This document shows positions 19,162-27,349 of a DNA stretch of 43,903 nucleotides, one piece after another. Made by a program: the position numbers and the translations under genes. Each line of letters begins with the position of its first letter. Position 1 is the first letter of the stretch. The stretch covers positions 1-43,903 of the forward strand of contig CAIMDI010000030.1 of NCBI GenBank assembly GCA_903839695.1, read 5' to 3'. Source of the DNA: Candidatus Tayloriibacteriota bacterium. Lineage in GTDB: Bacteria > Patescibacteriota > Minisyncoccia > Phycocordibacterales > PALSA-1337. Below the pieces are notes generated by a model. That model was not told the DNA's origin and made no database searches. It worked only from the letters and a program-made list of their open reading frames with translations.

Positions 19162-19359
19162 TCACATCGGTATCTGTAGCAAATTTTGCGCACAGACAAA
19201 TGCTTCACCATTAAACTCACGCAGGACCAGTTCACGTTTACACTTATTACCCTCTTTTTCTCTTTGTTCATTCTCGTTTTCTACCCAGACCAACATTCCT
19301 TTTTTAATTTGGCTTTCGGGTATGGGCTCGGTACTAAAACTGTATCTAAAACATTTCAT
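19162..19359 (-). CDS. Hypothetical small protein, 65 aa
   Basis: MKCFRYSFSTEPIPESQIKKGMLVWVENENEQREKEGNKCKRELVLREFNGEAFVCAQNLLQIPM; SD AGGAG 5 nt before ATG; terminator after. Confidence 0.6.
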   Translation of the reverse strand: MKCFRYSFSTEPIPESQIKKGMLVWVENENEQREKEGNKCKRELVLREFNGEAFVCAQNLLQIPM

Positions 19360-19476
19360 AATTACTCCTATGGTTATTGCATTAAGAACTTTTCTATCAT
19401 TCCAGTCAAACAATATTGCTGGATAAGAAAACAGGCTCGCTTTGGAGCCTGTTTCTTGGAATCAATTAGTTTCATT

Positions 19477-19552
19477 AATCACAAAGACAAGCTCCAAAGA
19501 GTTTTCTATAATAGAAACTAAAGGCGAAATTTAGGCTTTGTGCTTTGTGATT
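19477..19552. repeat. Long inverted repeat / hairpin element
   Basis: Perfect 10-bp ends AATCACAAAG (19477-19486) / CTTTGTGATT (19543-19552), with inner hairpin AGTTTTCTA/TAGAAACT. Confidence 0.6.
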
Positions 19553-19642
19553 ATTCATTGAGACTATTTTATACTAATTAATTATTTTTGCAATGAGAGC
19601 CAATATTTGTGATTAATTTATTTAATTTTGTAGTACTAAATT

Positions 19643-20098
19643 TTACCATTCAAATCTACAAAAATTATCACTAACAAAAATTGGACTATTACCATGTTGA
19701 TCGAGTCGAACAGCATACGTACAATAATCCGTAGCATGACTTATATCAGGATAATTAGCTGATTTAAATTCTTCTGTTAAATATTTACTAAATGTTTTAT
19801 AATTTACATCAATCAATCCTTTTTCACTTTTTATTATATATGATTGTTTAGCATAGCAATTTGTTGAAATCTCAGCATAGACAGATTCATTCTTACTAAT
19901 ATGATCCATTACCTTCCATTTATCTCCATTTTTAATTTCATTTTCATAAACTGGTAAATTTGACTTTGGAATATATATGTAAACACCTCCTCTGTCCTCC
20001 ATACAACTTAGAGATGGCCCTAAAAAATAATATCTAGCACCAAATATTAATACAATGAGTGACAAAATTATGATTATAGGCTTTACATATTTTTTCAT
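19643..20098 (-). CDS. Hypothetical protein with N-terminal TM anchor
   Basis: 151 aa; MKKYVKPIIIILSLIVLIFGARYYFLG signal-anchor. Confidence 0.7.
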   Translation of the reverse strand: MKKYVKPIIIILSLIVLIFGARYYFLGPSLSCMEDRGGVYIYIPKSNLPVYENEIKNGDKWKVMDHISKNESVYAEISTNCYAKQSYIIKSEKGLIDVNYKTFSKYLTEEFKSANYPDISHATDYCTYAVRLDQHGNSPIFVSDNFCRFEW

Positions 20099-20184
20099 AC
20101 AAAAATTATAACATCAATTTTGAGCAATAGATATATCTAGTGGACTTCAGTGTTTTTTGTAACTGAATAGCCAAGGAACTTCCA

Positions 20185-20462
20185 TTATAAAAAGTAACAC
20201 CCCGTGCCGAAGCAAGGGGTGGAACATTCTAACACTAAGTTAAGACCATGTTCTAGATCTTAACCTCTTAGAGTCAGCGTGTTAAGCATGACTCTGATGG
20301 TGTCCTCCGTCCGTCACAATAATTAAACGTTCACCAAGGGTGGTACCGCCCTTGGTGAGATTGGAGCATTCATTCCCGTTAGCCAATCTATCACAACGGG
20401 AATTATCGCTGTACACAAGTTGAGGTTCCGCGAAACGACTTCCTCAACTAAATCAATGAACT
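20185..20462 (-). ncRNA. Candidate large structured ncRNA, multi-hairpin
   Basis: Strong promoter upstream, five successive stem-loops plus terminator CACCCC/GGGGTG (20198-20221). No credible ORF. Confidence 0.7.
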
Positions 20463-20468
20463 GGTAAC

Positions 20469-20496
20469 AGTATAGCATATACATTTTTTTTGTCAA
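20469..20496 (-). promoter_or_regulatory. Sigma70-type promoter
   Basis: Minus strand TTGACA (20491-20496), 16-nt spacer, TATACT (20469-20474). Confidence 0.8.
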
Positions 20497-20763
20497 GTAA
20501 ATTGAATACATGATACAAATAACCCTTATTTATAGGGCTATATTCACTGAGAGATAAAAGGGTTTCGACTTTTATAGTTATGCTATAATCTTACGAAATA
20601 TTATGCATGAAAATAAGTTGAACAATCTTATGACCAAGTCAAAGGAAATATATACAAAAAAGCCATCTTTCGATAGCTGTTTTGTTGTACCTGCCTTCAG
20701 CTTAGGAAATCCTTAGCCGAGAAGGGGCTTACGCCCGCAGGCACATTTATATACTATCAAAGT

Positions 20764-20980
20764 TGCAATAATAGTCAATGGAGATTTTGAGTTCTTGATT
20801 GAAAAGGTAGTTAAAAATGGTTGTAAGGTTACTATTGTTTCCAGTGCAAAGATGATACCTAAAGGACCACGATACTCGACATCAAGACTCTCTACAAAAC
20901 TGCGTAAACTTACAGAAGAGAGTGGCTCACCAGTTAAGTTTATTGAAATAGATAATCTCAAGTTTCAGATTAAAAAGTAG
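20764..20980 (+). pseudogene. C-terminal fragment resembling a NYN/LabA-like (DUF88) protein
   Basis: IKVAIIVNGDFEFLIEKVVKNGCKVTIVSSAKMIPKGPRYSTSRLSTKLRKLTEESGSPVKFIEIDNLKFQIKK*; no ATG in frame before an upstream TAG. Confidence 0.45.
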
Positions 20981-21009
20981 ATAAATATTACAATATGAAA
21001 AATAACAAA

Positions 21010-21040
21010 GGAAAAAGCCGCGAAGCGCGACTTTTTCTAA
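21010..21040 (+). terminator. Rho-independent terminator
   Basis: GAAAAAGCCGCGAAGCGCGACTTTTTC hairpin. Confidence 0.65.
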
Positions 21041-21241
21041 GGACTCTTTAAGTATATAGGGATTGGGGATTTTGTCAAATTTCTGTGGTGGACTCTCCGA
21101 CGATTAGACTTCGCCCCTCAGCCTCACCGTCGCTTACGGAGATTCGGTCACTAGTCCTCGCCTACTGGCTCGGCTATCGACCCCGCCTCGGACACCTTCG
21201 TGTCCTCCGGCTTTCTCATCTAATCTCAAGATCCAAGACAA

Positions 21242-21275
21242 AAGAAAAAACTGGCTTATGCCAGCTTTTTCTTTC
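21242..21275 (-). terminator. Terminator after tRNA-Ala
   Basis: CTGGC-TTATG-CCAG hairpin flanked by A/T runs. Confidence 0.65.
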
Positions 21276-21279
21276 GTTG

Positions 21280-21352
21280 TGGACCCGAGGAGATTCGAAC
21301 TCCTGACCTTTCGCTTGCAAAGCGATTGCTCTACCAACTGAGCTACGGGCCC
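21280..21352 (-). tRNA. tRNA-Ala(TGC)
   Basis: GGGCCCGTAGCTCAGTTGGTAGAGCAATCGCTTTGCAAAGCGAAAGGTCAGGAGTTCGAATCTCCTCGGGTCCA; cloverleaf, anticodon TGC, G3:U70 identity pair. Confidence 0.97.
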
Positions 21353-21420
21353 ATATATGCTTAATATTTAACAAAACTATCTTATTATTCTTAAGCTAAT
21401 TTTGATTAAATTATTCTACC

Positions 21421-22389
21421 TTATTTTTTACTTATTGCAAGCTGAATTATATGATCTAGAAAATTTCCTATTGATGAACCTACTGATTTTAATGCTTTTG
21501 GAAACAAGGATTCGTCTGTTAATCCGGGCAAAGTATTTGTCTCCAATATAAAAATACCTCTAGTTGGATGAATAATAAAATCTGAACGTGAATAATGTCT
21601 TAATCCAAGGCTATTATGTGCTTCTATGGCCATTTTTTCTATTTGTTTTTTCTCTTCGTTGGTAAAATTTCCTGGTACTATTTCCTCTGTTTGTCCTGCA
21701 TATTTTGCATTATAATTAAAAAAATTTCCTTTATCGTTTATTATTTCTATAGCAGGTAAAGCATAAAATGGCATATTTCTAAATGAATCTATAACTCCAC
21801 ATGTCGCCTCTCGTCCGTTTATATATTCTTCAATTATGACAGAATCGCTATGTTTGAAAGCATTTATTATTGAATTTTTTAAAGATTTAAAATCATTAAC
21901 AAGTGAAATTCCAACAGAAGATCCATTTGATGTTGGTTTAACTATTAATGGCAATGGGAATGCTCTAAATACATCATAAAGTTTTTGATCAATATCATCT
22001 GTAGATTCTAAAATTCTATATTGAGGTGTCTTTATATTATTTTTTAAATATACCTGTTTTGACAAAAATTTATTCATTCCAAGCGATGAAGAAAAAGAAC
22101 CGGAACCTGTAAAAGGAACGTTATGTGTTTCTAATATATGTTGCACCTTTCCATCTTCGCCGTATTTACCATGCAAAGCATTGAATACAACATCTACATG
22201 CATAAGCACTTCGTAAGGATTAACTTTAATACCATTACTAAACCAATTTAAATTTCTATCTATAAATATCTCTCGTACATTGTACTTTTCGGAAGGTAAA
22301 TTATTCATTACAGTAGAACCAGTATTCAACGAAATTTCATGTTCGTCTTTGTGTCCACCTCTAATAACTCCAACTCGTATTCTATGCAT
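21421..22389 (-). CDS. ddl: D-alanine--D-alanine ligase
   Basis: FNALHGKYGEDGKVQHILE, KPTSNGSSVGISLV, FILETNTLPGLTDESLFPKA. Confidence 0.95.
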   Translation of the reverse strand: MHRIRVGVIRGGHKDEHEISLNTGSTVMNNLPSEKYNVREIFIDRNLNWFSNGIKVNPYEVLMHVDVVFNALHGKYGEDGKVQHILETHNVPFTGSGSFSSSLGMNKFLSKQVYLKNNIKTPQYRILESTDDIDQKLYDVFRAFPLPLIVKPTSNGSSVGISLVNDFKSLKNSIINAFKHSDSVIIEEYINGREATCGVIDSFRNMPFYALPAIEIINDKGNFFNYNAKYAGQTEEIVPGNFTNEEKKQIEKMAIEAHNSLGLRHYSRSDFIIHPTRGIFILETNTLPGLTDESLFPKALKSVGSSIGNFLDHIIQLAISKK

Positions 22390-22412
22390 ATGTATTCATT
22401 ATACAATACAAA

Positions 22413-22445
22413 TACAAAAAAAGGGGTAGAGATGAGCTCTACCCC
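22413..22445 (-). terminator. Rho-independent terminator upstream of ddl
   Basis: GGGGTAGAG (22423-22431)/CTCTACCCC (22437-22445), minus-strand T7 run. Confidence 0.8.
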
Positions 22446-22590
22446 TCAAAGTTGTCCTCAAAAGGAAAAAACGGACAACTTTGCCAACCGATACATATGA
22501 ACAAACCGTCTGACAACAAAGGACTAACTATGGACTCCAACATAGTATTTATAACATATGTACAACTTATTGCAAATTAGTTATCCCCCT

Positions 22591-23799
22591 TTATTCTAAG
22601 AAGGAATTATTCCTTAATCTCTTATGATATGAAATAGCAAATCTATGAGCTTCAGAATTTGCTAGGAGTATTGATTTTATATGAATATTTATTATTTTTT
22701 CATCACCTAATATATGATCGGGTTTATGTGCATCATTTTTTACAACAGAAACTATTGGAATATTTTCAAAAATTTTATTTGCAATATTTATTTGTGCTTG
22801 ACCTCCATCAATTACAATTAAATTCGGTAATTTCCATTCGCTATGTTTTAGTCTTCTTGAAAGTATTTCTTTTAATGCATCAATATCATTATTTTTATCA
22901 TTAATTACTTTAAACTTCCTATATTCAGCTTTTTTAATTTCATTGTCTAACATTACAGTCATAACACCAACAGTATTTTTTCCAGACATATGAGCAATAT
23001 CATAGGCCTCTATACGAAATCCTGAGGAATTAGTTTGTATTTCGCTTTTTATTAAAGATACATCATGAATATGATTTAATGCGTAAATAGTATTTCTTAC
23101 TTTTTTTGCCTTTTCAAATTCCTGTTTTATAGCATATTCATTCATTTCTTTTTCCAAAGTATTTATAAGTTGTACTTTTTTACCCTCAAAAAACAAAACC
23201 AAATTTCTTATAGTTTTCTTATATTCATTTTTTGATTCAATAGAATCAGTATCTGGAGATAATCCCAATGAACGATAAAAAGATTCTTGATGTTTAAGGC
23301 CAGCCTTTTCATCACGAAATGGAAATATTTTTCTTATTATTTTTAAAGCGTCACGCAAAAGTGTGCCTTGAGGATATGGACCGAATTGATATTTAATTTT
23401 AAATTTTAATTCCTTTTCATTTAATTTATCGAGTGTTCTGCCTCTGGCAATTATTATTCTTGGAAAATCTTCCTTTGTTATAACAATAAAATTATAGCTT
23501 TTATTGTCTTTTTCTTTTGTATTAAAATATGGCTGATGTTTTTTTATTTCATTACTTTCTAAAATAATAGCTTCCAATACAGAGTCAGTTTGAATGTATT
23601 CAATATTTAAAGACTTAATAACCATATCCACAAGCAATAATCCTCTGGTCTGAATCAAATCTTTGCTAAAATAACTCAAAACACGATCTTTTAATGATGT
23701 GGCGCGTCCAATATATAATATATTATTGTTTTCACCTTTAAAAATATATATTCCTGGAGAATCAGGAAAATTTAATTTTTTAAAATCTTGAATTTTCAT
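22591..23799 (-). CDS. uvrC: Excinuclease ABC subunit C (short form)
   Basis: GIY-YIG SPGIYIFKGENNNILYIGRA; LIVIDGGQAQINIA; EAHRFAISYHKRLR C-terminus. Confidence 0.93.
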   Translation of the reverse strand: MKIQDFKKLNFPDSPGIYIFKGENNNILYIGRATSLKDRVLSYFSKDLIQTRGLLLVDMVIKSLNIEYIQTDSVLEAIILESNEIKKHQPYFNTKEKDNKSYNFIVITKEDFPRIIIARGRTLDKLNEKELKFKIKYQFGPYPQGTLLRDALKIIRKIFPFRDEKAGLKHQESFYRSLGLSPDTDSIESKNEYKKTIRNLVLFFEGKKVQLINTLEKEMNEYAIKQEFEKAKKVRNTIYALNHIHDVSLIKSEIQTNSSGFRIEAYDIAHMSGKNTVGVMTVMLDNEIKKAEYRKFKVINDKNNDIDALKEILSRRLKHSEWKLPNLIVIDGGQAQINIANKIFENIPIVSVVKNDAHKPDHILGDEKIINIHIKSILLANSEAHRFAISYHKRLRNNSFLE

Positions 23800-23800
23800 T

Positions 23801-26419
23801 TTATTTATTTAACTCCCTCTTTAAATATTTTCCTGTGTAGGATTTTTCACTTCTTGATACATCTTCCGGTGTACCCTTTGCTATTATTCTTCCTCCCTTG
23901 TCACCACCATCAGGACCAATATCTATAACATAATCAGCATTCTTGATAAGATCAAGATTGTGCTCAATAACAACAACAGTATTGCCTTTATCAACTAATC
24001 TTTGTAAAATCTCAATTAATTTTTTTACGTCTTCATAATGCAAACCTACAGTAGGTTCGTCTAGTAAATATATAGTTTTCTGTAAATGTGCACGATATAA
24101 TTCTGATGAAATCTTCACTCTTTGCGCTTCACCACCAGAAAGAGTAGTTGCAGATTGACCAAGTTTAAGATATCCAAGACCAACTTCACCTAATGTTTGC
24201 AAACGATCTGAAACAGCAGGAATATCTTCAAAGAATTTTAATCCTTCTTCTACAGTCATTTGCAATATATCGTAAACATTTTTGCCTTTGTATTTTACCT
24301 CAAGAGTTTCTTTCATAAATCTCTTGCTATTACATACTTCACATGGAACATAAACTGTAGGCAAGAAATGCATTTCTACAGCTATTTCACCATTTCCTTG
24401 GCAAGCTTCACATCTTCCCCCTTTAACATTAAATGAAAATCTACCAGGACCCCATCCATGAGCGCGCGCCTCTGAAGATGCAGCAAATAAATCTCTAATA
24501 TGAGTCCATGCGCCAGTATATGTAACAGGATTTGATCTAGGTGTACGACCTATGGCTGATTGGTCGATAAGTATTGTGCGACCCAAATATTCACTACCAG
24601 TAAAACTTGTGCAGTTGAATATATTTGCAGTTCTATGTCTAAATTCTAGTCTAGCTTGTAGATTTTTGTGTAATATTTCATACATAAAAGAAGATTTTCC
24701 AGAACCAGAAACTCCAGTAATTACATTTAAGCATGAAAGTGGCATATCAACATCCATGTTTTTAATATTAAATATATTTCCACCTTTTACAATAATTTTA
24801 CCTTTTGGTTCTCTTCTTTTGTTTGGTACTGCGATTTTTTGCTCGCCCCTTAAATATGAAAGGGTTAGAGAACCTGAATCATTATTTTTTGCTGTAAGTA
24901 ATTCGTCTAAATATCCTGAAACAACAACTTCGCCACCATGCACACCAGCTCCAGGACCAATATCTACAATATAATCAGAAGAAAACATAGTATCTTCATC
25001 ATGTTCAACAACGATAATGGTATTACCCAAATCACGAAGACTAGTCAGTGTTTTAATTAGGCGATCATTGTCGCGTTGATGCAAGCCGATAGTTGGTTCG
25101 TCCAATACATATAATGCTCCCACAAGCCCTGAACCAAGCTGAGAAGCCAGTCTAATACGTTGTGCTTCTCCTCCAGAGAGAGTGTGAGCTCTTCTATCTA
25201 AAGTTAAATATTCTATTCCAACATTTAACATAAATTGTAATCTTGATTCTATTTCTTTTAAAATAACTTTTGCAATTTCTCTTTCTGTATCTGAAATTTT
25301 AATTTCATCAAAAAATACTTTAGCCTTTTCAATAGACATTGATGTTGTTTCAACAATATTTTTTCCATCAATTCTTACAAATAATGCCTCATCACGAAGA
25401 CGAGCACCTTTACATACTGGGCAAATTTCATTACTAAAAAATTCTCTAGTACCTAGGCCATTACAAGCTGTACATGCCCCGTATGGTGAGTTGAATGAGA
25501 ATAATCTAGGTTCTATTTCAGGATAAGAAAAACCATCATAAGGACACATAAACTTTGTAGACATAAGCTTTTCCCCATCTGGAAACTCTATTTTTATCAA
25601 GCCCTGAGCCTCTTCAATAGCTTTTTCAAGCGATTCAGAGAGTCTTTCAATAGCATTATCTTTTTGTTTGTTTTTATCTTTTAAATTATTTTTAAACTCA
25701 CTTAAGTATATTTCATCAACAAGTACATCTATATCGTGTTTTTTATTTTTGTCGAGTATAATTTGTTCGCGCAAACGCATTATTTTTCCATCAACTTTCA
25801 CACGATCATATCCCTTACCAAGCAAATCGTAAAGCAATTGATAATATTCCCCTTTTCTACCCACAACAAGAGGTGCAAAAATCCTCACCTTTTGATCATT
25901 TATTTCAACACCCATTACTTTTTTTCCTCCTTTATTGTGATTTGTAACTTGTTTAATAATAGTATTTAAAATTTCTTCTTTTGAAATTCTATGTATTTCT
26001 CTATTGCAAGTTAGACAATGTGGCTTTCCAATACGTGCAAATAATATACGCAAATAATCGTAAATTTCTGTAATTGTAGCAACGGTAGATCTAGGATTAT
26101 TTGATCTTGATTTTTGATCAATAGAAATAGCTGGAGATAAACCGATAATTTCATCTACATCAGGCTTCTGCATTTGTTTTAAAAATTGTCTAGCATAAGA
26201 CGATAAGGATTCGACATAACGTCTTTGTCCCTCTGCAAAAATAGTATCGAAAGCCAATGATGATTTACCGGAACCAGAAAGTCCGGTGATGGCAATCATT
26301 TTATTTCTAGGCATTTCAACTGTGATGTTTTTTAAATTGTGAGTTCTAGCGCCTTTTACAATGATTTTTTCATCACCGCGCTCGTTTATATACTTAATAT
26401 TTGATGTTTTTTTAATCAT
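23801..26419 (-). CDS. uvrA: Excinuclease ABC subunit A
   Basis: [35 protein letters not shown]; two ABC signatures LSGGEAQR; Zn motif [18 protein letters not shown]. Confidence 0.97.
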   Translation of the reverse strand: MIKKTSNIKYINERGDEKIIVKGARTHNLKNITVEMPRNKMIAITGLSGSGKSSLAFDTIFAEGQRRYVESLSSYARQFLKQMQKPDVDEIIGLSPAISIDQKSRSNNPRSTVATITEIYDYLRILFARIGKPHCLTCNREIHRISKEEILNTIIKQVTNHNKGGKKVMGVEINDQKVRIFAPLVVGRKGEYYQLLYDLLGKGYDRVKVDGKIMRLREQIILDKNKKHDIDVLVDEIYLSEFKNNLKDKNKQKDNAIERLSESLEKAIEEAQGLIKIEFPDGEKLMSTKFMCPYDGFSYPEIEPRLFSFNSPYGACTACNGLGTREFFSNEICPVCKGARLRDEALFVRIDGKNIVETTSMSIEKAKVFFDEIKISDTEREIAKVILKEIESRLQFMLNVGIEYLTLDRRAHTLSGGEAQRIRLASQLGSGLVGALYVLDEPTIGLHQRDNDRLIKTLTSLRDLGNTIIVVEHDEDTMFSSDYIVDIGPGAGVHGGEVVVSGYLDELLTAKNNDSGSLTLSYLRGEQKIAVPNKRREPKGKIIVKGGNIFNIKNMDVDMPLSCLNVITGVSGSGKSSFMYEILHKNLQARLEFRHRTANIFNCTSFTGSEYLGRTILIDQSAIGRTPRSNPVTYTGAWTHIRDLFAASSEARAHGWGPGRFSFNVKGGRCEACQGNGEIAVEMHFLPTVYVPCEVCNSKRFMKETLEVKYKGKNVYDILQMTVEEGLKFFEDIPAVSDRLQTLGEVGLGYLKLGQSATTLSGGEAQRVKISSELYRAHLQKTIYLLDEPTVGLHYEDVKKLIEILQRLVDKGNTVVVIEHNLDLIKNADYVIDIGPDGGDKGGRIIAKGTPEDVSRSEKSYTGKYLKRELNK

Positions 26420-26428
26420 ACAGACAAA

Positions 26429-26447
26429 ATTATCGGAACATTGTTCC
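26429..26447 (-). promoter_or_regulatory. Palindrome abutting the uvrA -10 box; putative SOS-like operator
   Basis: Minus strand GGAACAATGTTCC (26435-26447) directly followed by GATAAT (26429-26434); uvrA ATG at 26419. Confidence 0.5.
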
Positions 26448-26487
26448 TTGGGTATTACTATAGCAAGATATAAGGATTAGGCAAATA

Positions 26488-27312
26488 CTATGACTTATTT
26501 GCTATTTGATTTGAAACTTCTGTAATAATTTCATCCAAAGATACGGCAGCCTTAACCATGAATTTACTTGCACCTAAAGACTTTGCCTTTTCAATATCAC
26601 TTTGTTTACTCATATTTGAAAGCATTATAACTGGAACATTTCTAAGTCTTTCGTCCATTTTGATTGTTTGTAATACATCCAAACCATTTATTCTCGGTAA
26701 AATAATATCCAAAATAATAATATCTGGTATTTCTCTTAATAAATATTCCATTGCCTCGTCTCCATTACTTGCTCTATGAAGTGAAAAACCAGTTGTTTCA
26801 AACTTTTTAGAGAGAATATTTGATAATAATTTATCGTCCTCTACCCATAGAACTTTCTTACCGGTGCCACCACCTACAAGAGTTGTTTTTGAACCTTCTT
26901 GTCTTGGAGAGTATTTTCTAGAGAAGATTTTAGCGACTTTTTGTAAAACTTCATCTGGTTCTATATGTGTTTGAATTAAATAGTCTTTTATTGTTGGTGT
27001 TGAGGGTATAAGACGCATTTTTATAGGAACACCAGAATTTGAAACGACAATAACAGGAATTTTAGTAATCATTCTGTCATAACTTTTTTCTTGTAAAACT
27101 TCATAACCATTTTTTCCAGAAAGAACAATGTCAATTAAAACTAAATCTGGTGATAAAGATTTCATTTTTTCTAATGCATCTTTACCATCTAGGGCTGTGT
27201 AAGTTTTATATCCATCTTGTCTTAATTTCTCAACAAGAATATTTGTTAAAACAACATCACTAATTGCTAATAGTATTTTTTCTTTCATAAGCATAATTAT
27301 ACCACACAACAC
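26488..27312 (-). CDS. Tandem receiver-domain response regulator
   Basis: Two REC modules: ILLAISDVVLTNILVEKL...DLVLIDIVLSGKNGYE and VLWVEDDKLLSNILSKKF...DIIILDIILPRINGLDVL; no output domain. Confidence 0.88.
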   Translation of the reverse strand: MLCGIIMLMKEKILLAISDVVLTNILVEKLRQDGYKTYTALDGKDALEKMKSLSPDLVLIDIVLSGKNGYEVLQEKSYDRMITKIPVIVVSNSGVPIKMRLIPSTPTIKDYLIQTHIEPDEVLQKVAKIFSRKYSPRQEGSKTTLVGGGTGKKVLWVEDDKLLSNILSKKFETTGFSLHRASNGDEAMEYLLREIPDIIILDIILPRINGLDVLQTIKMDERLRNVPVIMLSNMSKQSDIEKAKSLGASKFMVKAAVSLDEIITEVSNQIANKS

Positions 27313-27349
27313 TGTTGGCTTGGCAATTGCGCTATCGCAGTGGGTTTTT

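Noticed and set aside
20185-20462. RNase P RNA or tmRNA identity for the large RNA
   Set aside because: Lacks the GGAAAGUCC core of RNase P and the tRNA-like ends of tmRNA.
20323-20511. 62-aa minus-strand ORF MYSIYLTKKMYMLYCYQF...
   Set aside because: It overlaps the promoter and first stems of the structured RNA at 20185-20496; perfect stem-loops explain the sequence better than coding.
21085-21337. ORFs MVDSPTIRL... (+) and MVEQSLCKRKVRSSNLLGST... (-)
   Set aside because: Both read through tRNA-Ala and the GC-rich block; typical tRNA-derived artefact translations.
22591-23799. uvrC as a pseudogene because it is only 402 aa
   Set aside because: GIY-YIG and UvrC core motifs are intact and the end is clean; C-terminal shortening fits a streamlined lineage rather than decay.
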